Shown one piece after another: positions 1 through 6,548 of a DNA stretch of 14,918 nucleotides. How positions within the stretch are numbered: the stretch's first letter is position 1; every line of letters begins with the position of its first letter. The translations under genes and the position numbers were made by a program. The notes below the pieces were generated by a model. That model saw only the letters and a list, made by a program, of their open reading frames with translations. It had not been told where the DNA came from and ran no database searches. The DNA is from Actinomycetota bacterium (GTDB lineage Bacteria > Actinomycetota > Nitriliruptoria > Nitriliruptorales > JAHWKO01): assembly GCA_019347855.1 (NCBI GenBank), contig JAHWKO010000056.1, forward strand, positions 1-14,918, in the 5' to 3' direction.

Positions 1-375
1 AGCGACATCGCGGCCATCAAGAGCGCCGCGGAGAAGGTCGCCGCGAAGTCCCAGGAGCTCGGCGGCGCGCTGTACGCCCAGCAGGCCGCCGACGCCCCGG
101 GTGCCGCGGGCGCTGCCCCGGCGTCCGACGACGACGGCGTGGTCGACGCCGAGGTCGTGGAAGGTGGTGCTCACGTGGTTCCTATCAGGTCGGAGAGCGC
201 GCGTCGGCCGCGAGAGACGTCAGGCAGCCGTGACCGTGGAACGAGATGGTCCGGCGCGCGGAACTCCTGTCAGCGTACCACTCGGCCGTCGGGACCCCTG
301 GGCACTGCGCCCGCGTTGCGTGCGGGCCCCCCGATGCACCAAGCTGTGCGAACCGCAACGAGGAGCCACCCTTGA
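1..375 (+). CDS. dnaK: DnaK (Hsp70 chaperone), C-terminal part only, with an unusual tail
   Basis: This is the 3' end of a gene that begins before the window. It is read in frame 1 from base 1. The visible residues are a charged helix (SDIAAIKSAAEKVAAKSQEL), then LGGALYAQQ, an Ala/Gly/Pro-rich stretch, and DDDGVVDAEVVE. This is the usual C-terminal lid and disordered acidic end of bacterial DnaK, an ATP-driven cytoplasmic chaperone. Family members normally stop within a few acidic residues of VVDAEVV. Here the frame stays open for roughly 70 more residues, to TGA at 373-375. That tail is rich in Arg, Ser and Pro and uses codons that are rare nearby (AGA, AGG, CGA, TCA). It may be a real extension or the result of a lost stop codon. 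I found no single frameshift nearby that gives a normal acidic end. No grpE follows, unlike the common dnaK-grpE-dnaJ order. The DnaK call is fairly sure; the tail is not. Confidence 0.78.
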   Translation, partial: SDIAAIKSAAEKVAAKSQELGGALYAQQAADAPGAAGAAPASDDDGVVDAEVVEGGAHVVPIRSESARRPRETSGSRDRGTRWSGARNSCQRTTRPSGPLGTAPALRAGPPMHQAVRTATRSHP

Positions 376-1592
376 CGTTCAGCCTCGACCTCACCGAGGA
401 GCAGGAGCAGGCTCGCAAGTGGGCGCACGAGTTCGCGCAGAACGAGATCCGTCCCGTGGCCCGCAAGTACGACGAGGAGGAGGAGTTCCCGTGGCCGGTC
501 GTGCAGAAGGCGGCAGAGATCGGGCTCTACGGCCTCGACTACTACCAGATGTCAGGTTCGGACCAGACGGGGCTGACCACCGCGCTGATCTCCGAGGAGA
601 TCTTCTGGGGCTGCGCCGGGATCGGACTCGCGATCTTCGGATCTGGCCTGTGCCTGGCCGGCCTCGCGTCGACCGGGACCGGCGAGCAGATCCAGGAGTG
701 GGCGCCCCGCATCTTCGGCACCCCCGATGACGTCAAGGTCGGCGCGTTCGCCGTCACCGAGCCGGACGCCGGGTCGGACGTCTCGCGGATCCGCACCCGC
801 GCCGAGCGCGTCGAGGGGGGCTGGGTGCTGAACGGCGAGAAGATCTACATCACCAACGGGGGCATCGCTGACGTCCACGTCGTCGTGGCCTCGGTCGACC
901 CCGACCTCGGCCACCGCGGACAGGCGTCCTTCATCGTCACGAAGGGCACCGAGGGCTTCTCGATGGCCAAGAAGGACAAGAAGCTCGGCATCCGCGCGTC
1001 GCACACCGCTTCGATCGTCCTCGACGACGTCTTCGTCCCCGACGAGCAGCTGCTCGGTGGTGAGGACAAGCTGAACGCCCGCATCGAGCGGGCCAAGGAC
1101 CCGGACCGCAAGAAGAAGGGTCGATCCGGGGCGCTCGCCACCTTCGAAGCCACCCGCCCGATCGTGGGGATCCAGGCCGTGGGCATCGCCCGGGCCGCGT
1201 TCGAGTGGGCTCGGGACTACGCGATCCAGCGCCACACCTTCGGCGTGCCGATCATCCGCCATCAAGGGGTGGCCTTCAAGCTCTCCAACATGGCGATGGA
1301 GATCGATTGCGCTCGCCTGCTCTGTTGGCGGGGACTGTGGATGGCGACCACCCAGAAGCGCTTCATCCAGGGGGAGGGCTCGATGGCGAAGCTGAAGGCC
1401 GGGCGGGTGGCGGTCGAGGTGACCGACGAGGCGATCCAGATCGGCGGCGGGATGGGCTACATCCGCGAGGCCCCGGTCGAGAAGTGGCACCGGGACGCCA
1501 AGATCTACGAGATCTTCGAGGGCACCGCGGAGATCCAGCGGTTGGTCATCTCGCGTGCGATCGCCCGGTCGGTCGGCGCCGAGACGAAGTGA
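372..1592 (+). CDS. Acyl-CoA dehydrogenase (FAD-dependent, about 406 aa)
   Basis: This is predicted to catalyse alpha,beta-dehydrogenation of an acyl-CoA thioester in the cytoplasm, passing electrons to ETF. I chose TTG at 372 because GAGGAG sits just upstream (about 360-365) and the protein then opens TFSLDLTEEQEQARKWAHEF, a typical first helix for the family. The longer frame from 246 has no such support. The FAD/substrate signature GAFAVTEPDAGSD begins at about residue 124. The C-terminal helical domain carries RHTFGVPIIRHQGVAFKLSNM, the GGGMGYIREAPVEKWHRDAKI motif and IYEIFEGTAEIQR. The catalytic-base Glu of the medium-chain type is E383. A Lys/Arg-rich insertion of about 20 residues (about 234-255) separates the middle beta domain from the C-terminal helices. 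The start overlaps the dnaK stop (TTGA), so expression may be coupled. Substrate chain length cannot be told from sequence. Confidence 0.93.
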   Translation: MTFSLDLTEEQEQARKWAHEFAQNEIRPVARKYDEEEEFPWPVVQKAAEIGLYGLDYYQMSGSDQTGLTTALISEEIFWGCAGIGLAIFGSGLCLAGLASTGTGEQIQEWAPRIFGTPDDVKVGAFAVTEPDAGSDVSRIRTRAERVEGGWVLNGEKIYITNGGIADVHVVVASVDPDLGHRGQASFIVTKGTEGFSMAKKDKKLGIRASHTASIVLDDVFVPDEQLLGGEDKLNARIERAKDPDRKKKGRSGALATFEATRPIVGIQAVGIARAAFEWARDYAIQRHTFGVPIIRHQGVAFKLSNMAMEIDCARLLCWRGLWMATTQKRFIQGEGSMAKLKAGRVAVEVTDEAIQIGGGMGYIREAPVEKWHRDAKIYEIFEGTAEIQRLVISRAIARSVGAETK

Positions 1593-1625
1593 CCCCCAGC
1601 TCACGGGTGCGGGGCTACGAGCCGC

Positions 1626-2330
1626 CTACTCGCGGTCGCGGCGCTTCAACGAGTCGCGACCACCGCGGGCGAGCTCGAGAGCCTGCGACGGCGTGAGCTC
1701 GACCGGGCGCGCCCGGTCCTCGAGGTGGCCGTCGTGGACGCGCACGTCCGGAGCGGTCCGGGCCCGTCGGGCGGCCTGCTCGATCGCATCGGCGTGCACC
1801 GCCGTGTGCAGGCTGTCCTCGTCGTCGGGCTCCGGCTGCGCCGTGGCCGCCGGTTCGGGCTCGGCGACCGGTTCCGGCTCGGGTTCTGGTTCCGCGACCG
1901 GTTCCGGCTCGGGTGCGGGTTCGGGAACCGGTGCGGGTGCGGGTTCGGGCTCTGGTTCCGCGACCGGTTCGGGCTCTGGTTCCGCGGCCGGTTCCGGCTC
2001 TGGTCCGGGTCCAGGATGAGCCGTGGGTTCCGGCGCGGGCGCAGAGGTCGGCCCCTCCCAGGCATCCTGGGGGAACCTGCGTGACCGACGGTGGCTGAAC
2101 AGGTCCATCGGGGTTTCGGCGGCTGCCGCAGCCTCGGTCGCCAGGGACGTCGCGTCGGACGTATGCTCCTCGTCGGGCACCGGCGCGTCGGGAGCTCCCC
2201 CGCTGACTGCCGGGGGCGGCTGGTGGGCGGTGAAGAGCGACTTGCCCTCGGGCGCCCGTTCCTGAGGTTGACGCCCCAGTAGCCGGTCCAGGAAACCCGC
2301 TAGGCCTCCACGGTCGCTGTCCCGGGCCAC
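1626..2330 (-). CDS. Glu-Pro-repeat protein of unknown function (234 aa)
   Basis: I do not recognise this protein. The GTG start at 2330 is supported by GGGGAGG four bases upstream and gives [20 protein letters not shown] at the N terminus, a short possible amphipathic helix. Next is a polar, Ala-rich stretch, then an [19 protein letters not shown] segment at about 75-93, rich in basic and aromatic residues. A low-complexity Glu-Pro/Ala-Pro block follows (about 100-161; repeats such as [14 protein letters not shown]). The C-terminal part is charged ([27 protein letters not shown]). There is no signal peptide or membrane segment. Glu-Pro repeats usually form stiff extended spacers, so a linker role between the N- and C-terminal ends is inferred. 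The gene converges on the acyl-CoA dehydrogenase gene with 33 bases between stops, and diverges from the gene at 2438. Long open frames on the opposite strand here are a by-product of the repeat. Confidence 0.72.
   Translation of the reverse strand: MARDSDRGGLAGFLDRLLGRQPQERAPEGKSLFTAHQPPPAVSGGAPDAPVPDEEHTSDATSLATEAAAAAETPMDLFSHRRSRRFPQDAWEGPTSAPAPEPTAHPGPGPEPEPAAEPEPEPVAEPEPEPAPAPVPEPAPEPEPVAEPEPEPEPVAEPEPAATAQPEPDDEDSLHTAVHADAIEQAARRARTAPDVRVHDGHLEDRARPVELTPSQALELARGGRDSLKRRDRE
1851..2013. repeat. Degenerate 6- to 12-base tandem repeat encoding Glu-Pro runs
   Basis: On the plus strand this stretch is an irregular run of GGTTCC/GGCTC/GGTTCGGGCTC-type units, with CGCGACCGGTTCC recurring several times. 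On the minus strand it reads as Glu-Pro, Ala-Glu-Pro and Val-Ala-Glu-Pro codons in the middle of the 1626-2330 gene. Such a tract is prone to slipped-strand length change in multiples of 3 or 6, and to assembly error. Confidence 0.8.
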
Positions 2331-2356
2331 GTCGCCTCCCCGTAACGGATCGCCCG

Positions 2357-2362
2357 AGCCTA
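2357..2362 (-). promoter_or_regulatory. Possible -10 element (TAGGCT) of the Glu-Pro-repeat gene
   Basis: Read on the minus strand, TAGGCT fits the TAnnnT form of actinobacterial -10 boxes. It would place transcription start near 2350, about 20 bases before the GTG at 2330 and upstream of its GGGGAGG. No convincing -35 was seen at the right distance. The 107-base divergent gap 2331-2437 also holds two similar short segments (CTCCCCGTAACGGAT and CTCGCCGTAAAGGAC). No clear -10 was found for the plus-strand gene. Confidence 0.3.
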
Positions 2363-2437
2363 CCCAGCCGGGGTGGCCTCGCCGTAAAGGACACCGCCGG
2401 GGACGCCGAGATGTAGGGGGACAGCGGGAGGCGAGCG

Positions 2438-3148
2438 ATGACATCCGAGGAGGGCGCGGCGGGTCCGGCGCGTCCCGCCGGCGTGGGTGACGACGAGGTG
2501 TCCCGGGCTGTCGAGGCCGTGATCGGCGTCGCGCGCGCGTCGGTCCGGCTGCCGGCGGCGGACCGTGGCGGCAAGCTGCGCATCGTCTTCGAGGCGGGCG
2601 TCGACCGCCCAGAGGTGGCGCGGCGGGTCTCGACCGTGCTCCGCAACCGCTTCGGGCTGCGGGTCGACCCAGCGGCGATCGAACGTCTGGCTGCCGGGAC
2701 GGGACCGGACGAGGCTCCGGCACCAGAGGCAGGACCCGCGGTCCCCGCAGCGGACGACCGCCCGACGATCCGGGGCCTCGAGTTCGACGGGTCGGGCCTG
2801 GAGGTGCGGGCCCGCGTCACACTGGGCCTGCACGACCAGACCGTGACCGGTCACGCGACCGCTGCGGCCACGACCCGGGCGCGGCTGCGTGCGGTGGGGA
2901 GCGCGACGCTCGAGGCGGTCGGTCTGCTCGTTGCGGAGATCGCGCGCTTCGAGCTGGACGACCTCGAGGTCGTCGACTCGGGCGATCCGGTCCGTGTGGT
3001 CGCGACCGTCTCGCTGCTGACCTACGAGTCGGTCGAACGGCTGGTCGGGGCAGCGCTGGTCCGGGACGGCGACACCGAGCGTGCGGTGGTGCGCGCCACG
3101 CTCGACGCGGTCAACCGACGGGTCCAGGTGCTCCTGATCGGGGCCTAG
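2438..3148 (+). CDS. Two-part cytoplasmic protein of unknown function (236 aa)
   Basis: I cannot name this family. The ATG at 2438 has GGGAGGCGAGCG directly upstream, a good ribosome binding site. The N-terminal part (about 18-83) holds a helix, the strand-like segment [13 protein letters not shown], a second helix ([17 protein letters not shown]) and [10 protein letters not shown]. This beta-alpha pattern resembles small regulatory or nucleic-acid-binding alpha/beta folds, but no catalytic motif is visible. An Ala/Pro-rich linker follows (about 86-108). The C-terminal part (about 109-236) has alternating strands and two long helices ([20 protein letters not shown] and [17 protein letters not shown]). 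Some short motifs repeat loosely between strands. There is no signal peptide or membrane span. It is divergent from the Glu-Pro-repeat gene and shares its stop-codon bases with the opposite gene at 3145. The coding call is strong; the function is unknown. Confidence 0.85.
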   Translation: MTSEEGAAGPARPAGVGDDEVSRAVEAVIGVARASVRLPAADRGGKLRIVFEAGVDRPEVARRVSTVLRNRFGLRVDPAAIERLAAGTGPDEAPAPEAGPAVPAADDRPTIRGLEFDGSGLEVRARVTLGLHDQTVTGHATAAATTRARLRAVGSATLEAVGLLVAEIARFELDDLEVVDSGDPVRVVATVSLLTYESVERLVGAALVRDGDTERAVVRATLDAVNRRVQVLLIGA

Positions 3149-4887
3149 GTCTCCGCGAGGTCATCCGGGTCGAGCGTCTCTCCGCGGGCCAGGGCGGCGT
3201 CCGCCGTGCGGTACTCGCCGACCGGTTGCAGCACGTCCAACCCCTCATCCGTGAACCGTCGCGCGACGGCCGCGGCGCTGCCGTCGCCGAGCCGATCCAG
3301 GTCGTGCTGGCCTTGCTGCGCGAGCAACGCGGCCTGGAGCGACCGGCCCAGCGTGAACGCGAACCGCCGAGCCCCGTGCTCGGTGACATCCATGCCGGAC
3401 TCGACGGCCTCGGCGAGCCACGCGGCGGCGTGCTCCGTCGCGTCGATCGCCCGCTGGCCGACCGTGGCCAGTTGGGGGTGCGAGGTCGCGTGGGCCGCCC
3501 GGCGGACCTCCTCGACGTACGGCCGCAGTGCGTCCTCGCGCTGGATCGCCCGGAGGGCGTCCAGGGACAGCACGTTCGTGGTCCCCTCCCAGATCGGCAG
3601 GACCTGGGCGTCGCGGAGCAGCACCGGCAGGTGCGTGTCCTCGATGTAGCCCGCACCCCCGAACGCCTCGAGCGCCTCGGACGCCACCGCCACGGCCTGC
3701 TTGCCGGTGACGAGCTTCGCGATCGGCAGGAGCAGGCGCAGCGTGCGCTGCTCCGACTCGGACGCGAGGCCCGACTCGTCCCGTCCCAGCAGCTGCGCGC
3801 CCCGCAGCGCGATCTGCAGAGCCGCCTCGTGCTGGACCCGGAGCCACGCGAGGGTCGTCTGGTGGAGGGGCTGGTCGATCAGGTCGGAACCGAAGGCCGT
3901 CCGCCGCCGCGCGTAGTCGGTGGCGAGCGCCACCGATCGGCGCATCCCGGCGGCGGCGGTCACCGCGTTCCACAGCCGGGTGACGTGCAGCATGGGGGCG
4001 ATGTTGCGCGTGCCGTTCTGGGTCTCGCCGACGAGCCGGGCCTCGGTGCCCTCGAGGGCGAGCTCGGCGGTGGGCATCTGCCGTGTCCCGAGCTTGTCCT
4101 TGAGGCGCAGCACCCGGATGCCGTTCATCCCGCCCTCGGGGCGGTGGACCTCGACGTAGAACATCGCCAGTCCGCGTCCGCCGGGCGGGTTGCCCTCGGG
4201 GCGGGCGAGGGTCAGCGCCATGTCCGCCGTGATCGCGGACGTGAACCACTTCGTTCCCGACAGCTTCCAGACGTCGTGCCCGTTGGTCCGGTCCTTGGTG
4301 GCCACGGTCTCCGAGACGCCGACGTCGGATCCGCCGGTGCGCTCGGTCATCCACTGCCCGGAGGTCCACATAACCTGCGGATCACGGCTGGTCAGGCGAG
4401 AGACGGCCCGATCGATCAGCTCGTCGTCGCCGTGCGCCAGCAAGGTCTTCGCCGCCCCGTCGGTCATGGCGAGAGGGCAGCCGTACAGCGCACTGGACGG
4501 TGCGAAGAGGTACGCCAGAGCGAACTGGTGCAGCCGGTCGTGCCCGGGGTGGCGGCCCTCGTAGCCGGTGGCCACGACACCGTGCTCCGCGGCGACCGCC
4601 GCGATGCGGTCCCACTCCGGGGCGGTCTCGATCCGATCGATCCGTCGACCCCACGGGTCGAACCGGATCAGGCGTGGTTCGTTCTCCGGGCGGTCCATGG
4701 CGCGGTGCAGCTCCAGTAGCTCGCCGGCGGCCAGCTCGCCCATCTCCGCGAGCGACGGCGTGACGTCCTCCAGCACCTCGGAAGGCAGGGCGCGGTGGAG
4801 GAGGTGGCGCAGCGCACGGTCCTCGGACCACTCGTCGCGCAGCTGCGGACCCTCCTGGAAGAAGCCGGTCTGGTCGACGGTCGTCAT
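3145..4887 (-). CDS. AidB-like acyl-CoA dehydrogenase family protein (580 aa)
   Basis: This is an FAD-binding flavoprotein of the acyl-CoA dehydrogenase superfamily, at 580 aa clearly longer than the usual 380-410. The ATG at 4887 follows GCGAGGA at about 7 bases and begins MTTVDQTGFFQEGPQL. The longer frame up to 4971 would translate a palindrome and lacks support. The N-terminal helical extension (EVLEDVTPSLAEMGELAAGE) and the flavin-site segment MTERTGGSDVG (versus MTEKQGGSDV in AidB) place it in the AidB branch. The helical domain has GGAGYIEDTHLPVLLRDAQV and IWEGTTNVLSLDALRAIQ. Glu434 sits where the catalytic base normally lies. E. coli AidB is linked to the alkylation response and binds DNA, but many relatives are plain dehydrogenases, so a repair role should not be assumed. 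It lies 104 bases downstream of the symporter gene on the same strand. Its stop overlaps that of the convergent gene. Confidence 0.9.
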   Translation of the reverse strand: MTTVDQTGFFQEGPQLRDEWSEDRALRHLLHRALPSEVLEDVTPSLAEMGELAAGELLELHRAMDRPENEPRLIRFDPWGRRIDRIETAPEWDRIAAVAAEHGVVATGYEGRHPGHDRLHQFALAYLFAPSSALYGCPLAMTDGAAKTLLAHGDDELIDRAVSRLTSRDPQVMWTSGQWMTERTGGSDVGVSETVATKDRTNGHDVWKLSGTKWFTSAITADMALTLARPEGNPPGGRGLAMFYVEVHRPEGGMNGIRVLRLKDKLGTRQMPTAELALEGTEARLVGETQNGTRNIAPMLHVTRLWNAVTAAAGMRRSVALATDYARRRTAFGSDLIDQPLHQTTLAWLRVQHEAALQIALRGAQLLGRDESGLASESEQRTLRLLLPIAKLVTGKQAVAVASEALEAFGGAGYIEDTHLPVLLRDAQVLPIWEGTTNVLSLDALRAIQREDALRPYVEEVRRAAHATSHPQLATVGQRAIDATEHAAAWLAEAVESGMDVTEHGARRFAFTLGRSLQAALLAQQGQHDLDRLGDGSAAAVARRFTDEGLDVLQPVGEYRTADAALARGETLDPDDLAET

Positions 4888-4943
4888 GCGGGATCCTCGC
4901 CGTGGAACGGATCCCCATGGTAGGTCCCCCCGTGTGAACCGGG

Positions 4944-4961
4944 AGCGCCACATGTGGCGCT
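4944..4961. promoter_or_regulatory. 18-bp perfect palindrome upstream of the AidB-like gene
   Basis: AGCGCCACATGTGGCGCT is its own reverse complement. It lies 57 bases upstream of the AidB-like ATG and 30 bases past the symporter stop. A second small inverted repeat, TGTGC-GT-GCACA, abuts it at 4961-4972. A minus-strand TACCAT at 4917-4922 could be the -10 box of the AidB-like gene, which would put the palindrome over the -35 region, as for a repressor operator. It could equally act as a terminator hairpin for the symporter transcript, although no U-tract follows. The symmetry is certain; the role is not. Confidence 0.55.
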
Positions 4962-4991
4962 GTGCGTGCACAGGCTGGGGGGCGCGCCTGG

Positions 4992-6404
4992 TCAGCCGGA
5001 GGTGAGGGCCGGGACCTCCTCATCGAGCCTGGCGAGGTCGACGGAGGTCGTGGTCGCCAACGAGACGACGACGGCGACGACCGTCGACGCCCCGAGCGCC
5101 CACGCAAACGGCGGCAGCGTCGGGACGGCTCCGGGGAAGGTCGCCAGGTGCACGGCCGTCCCGAGCGACCCGGACGCGATCCAGCTTGGCACGACGGTCC
5201 CCAGCAGGCCCGCCACGGTGCCGGCCAAGGCCCCGGCCGTTGTGGCCCTCGACCAGAGGCCGAGCAGCATCGGCACCACCGTCGCGGCACACAGCAGGTC
5301 AGCTACCAGGAACAGCCGCAGCACCGAGTAGCCCTGCAGCGCTACGAGCACGGCAGGGACGACGAGGACGATCGTGAGGAGCCGTGCGGTATCCACCCGC
5401 ATCCCCGGCCGTTCCGAGACGGCCAGCGCCGCGATCGCGTTCTCGAGCGTGTCCAGCGATGACGCGACCAGCGCCACACCCAACCCGAGGACCACGTAGC
5501 CGATCCAGGCTGAGGCTCCCGCAGCCAGCGCGAAGAACGGTGCCGGCGGGTCCCCGAGCGGCAGGCCCGCGCTGGCCGCCAGGATGCCGAGGATGCCGAC
5601 GAACGCGACGACCGGTGCGGTCAGCGCGATCCCGATCCCCGCGCCCCGCACGAGCGAGCGCTGGTCGGACGCGGCCCAGACCCGCTGCCAGTACCCCTGG
5701 TGGAAGAGGTTCGCGGCGGTCACCGCGATGATGAGCGTGATCGCCGACTCCACCCCGACCCTGCCGACCGAGAGCAGACCAGACCCGCTGACGTCCGCCC
5801 CGGACGTGTCGAGTCGCAGGAGCAGCCCAGCCGCGCCGATCGCGAGCAACGCGACGACCAGCCACGCCTGCAGGCGGTCCGTCGCCAGCGACGCTCGCAG
5901 GCCGCCGTAGGCCGTGTAGGCCAGCGTGACCGCGGCGACCGCGACGATCGTGAGCCGCGCGTCCAGACCGGTCGTGATCGCCCCGACCGCGCTGACCGCT
6001 GACAGCTCCGCGGTGACGAAGAAGAACATGTACATGATCGAGATCGCGAACACGGCGGCGCGGAACGTCGGTCCGAACCGCAGTCGGACGAACTCCGTCA
6101 GGCTGTGGCCCGACGGGATCACCCGCCGGATCCGACGGCCTAGCAGAGCGAACGCCAAGAAGGGTCCCGCGGCGCCGAGGGCGTAACCGAGGACCGACAC
6201 GATCCCGACGAAGGCGCCGACCTCGGGCGGGGCGAAGAGGATCCACGCTCCCATCCCCGAGGCGAAGAACGACAACCCCAGCGGCACGGCGGTCTGGGTG
6301 CCGCGTGCCGTGATGTAATCGTCGAGGTCCTCGTCGCGGTGGCGGACCCGGAAGCCGATCCACGCGAACAGCGCGAGCGTCACGGTGACGATGAGGATGT
6401 CCAC
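4992..6404 (-). CDS. Sodium:solute symporter, TPP-riboswitch controlled; probable thiamine or precursor uptake (470 aa)
   Basis: This is an inner-membrane transporter of the SSS family (LeuT fold, Na+-coupled), with about 13 hydrophobic segments. The GTG at 6404 follows GGAGGGAGG (6409-6417). Family features visible are the N-terminal DEDLDDYITARG followed by a Gly-rich helix (GLSFFASGMGAWILF), and AYGGLRASLATDRLQAW after the fifth helix or so. Others are QGYWQRVWAASDQRSLVRGA and the Na2-site-like VASSLDTLENAIAAL (S315, S316, D318). The length is normal for a compact SSS member. A THI-box immediately upstream shows the gene responds to thiamine pyrophosphate, so thiamine, its pyrimidine (HMP) or a related compound is the likely substrate. 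SSS-type carriers under TPP control have been proposed before (ThiV), but I cannot confirm orthology from sequence alone. It lies downstream of the RNA methyltransferase gene. Confidence 0.9.
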   Translation of the reverse strand: MDILIVTVTLALFAWIGFRVRHRDEDLDDYITARGTQTAVPLGLSFFASGMGAWILFAPPEVGAFVGIVSVLGYALGAAGPFLAFALLGRRIRRVIPSGHSLTEFVRLRFGPTFRAAVFAISIMYMFFFVTAELSAVSAVGAITTGLDARLTIVAVAAVTLAYTAYGGLRASLATDRLQAWLVVALLAIGAAGLLLRLDTSGADVSGSGLLSVGRVGVESAITLIIAVTAANLFHQGYWQRVWAASDQRSLVRGAGIGIALTAPVVAFVGILGILAASAGLPLGDPPAPFFALAAGASAWIGYVVLGLGVALVASSLDTLENAIAALAVSERPGMRVDTARLLTIVLVVPAVLVALQGYSVLRLFLVADLLCAATVVPMLLGLWSRATTAGALAGTVAGLLGTVVPSWIASGSLGTAVHLATFPGAVPTLPPFAWALGASTVVAVVVSLATTTSVDLARLDEEVPALTSG

Positions 6405-6405
6405 G

Positions 6406-6530
6406 GCGCCTCCCTCCGCCGGCGTTACCCGGTTCAGGTTCGTAGGGTCTGCCGGTGGGCCCGTCCGGGTTGGGCGGGGCCCGATGGTGGCACTCTCAGC
6501 CCGCGTGTGACCGCGGGGCTCCCCTGGCGT
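6406..6530 (-). promoter_or_regulatory. TPP riboswitch (THI-box), closing stem next to the symporter start codon
   Basis: Read on the minus strand, this has the conserved aptamer parts in order. First comes AGGGGAGCCCCGCG with a complementary CGCGGGCT, then GCTGAGAGTG. After a longer variable arm (about 6444-6490) come GACCCTACGAACCTGAACC, GGGTAACGCCGG and CGGAGGGAGG. These match the THI-box (CTGAGA; ACCTGATCCGG-TAATGCCGGCG-AGGGA), with A for T in the ACCTGATCC part. The outer stem can form between CGCC at 6526-6529 and GGCG at 6407-6410. The Shine-Dalgarno GGAGGGAGG (6409-6417) lies in the 3' end of the aptamer, two to five bases before the GTG. Ligand binding should therefore hide it, meaning translational repression when TPP is plentiful. 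The aptamer starts 18 bases after the stop of the upstream methyltransferase gene, so the transcript comes from within or above that gene. Confidence 0.93.
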
Positions 6531-6548
6531 TGTCTGTCCGGGGTGACC

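Noticed and set aside
309..327. GCCCGC-GCGGGC hairpin after dnaK as terminator
   Set aside because: The stem is only six pairs with no T-tract, and in GC-rich DNA such stems are common by chance.
552..1604. 350-codon open frame on the minus strand
   Set aside because: It lies antisense to an intact acyl-CoA dehydrogenase with all family motifs; its translation has no recognisable motif.
1851..2013. CRISPR-like repeat array
   Set aside because: Units are short, unspaced and in frame with a Glu-Pro-rich protein; there are no spacers.
1615..2820. Long minus-strand and short plus-strand frames across the Glu-Pro repeat
   Set aside because: The repeat lacks stops in several frames. Only the frame ending at 1626 has a good ribosome binding site (before 2330) and a sensible N terminus.
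3226..4719. 497-codon open frame on the plus strand
   Set aside because: It is the antisense of the AidB-like gene, lacks a ribosome binding site and has the Arg/Gly/Pro-rich composition of a GC-rich shadow frame.
3145..4887. Methylsuccinyl-CoA dehydrogenase (Mcd) for the 580-residue acyl-CoA dehydrogenase
   Set aside because: Size and closeness to ccr suggested it, but the MTERTGGSDVG and IWEGTTNVLSLD motifs fit the AidB branch better.
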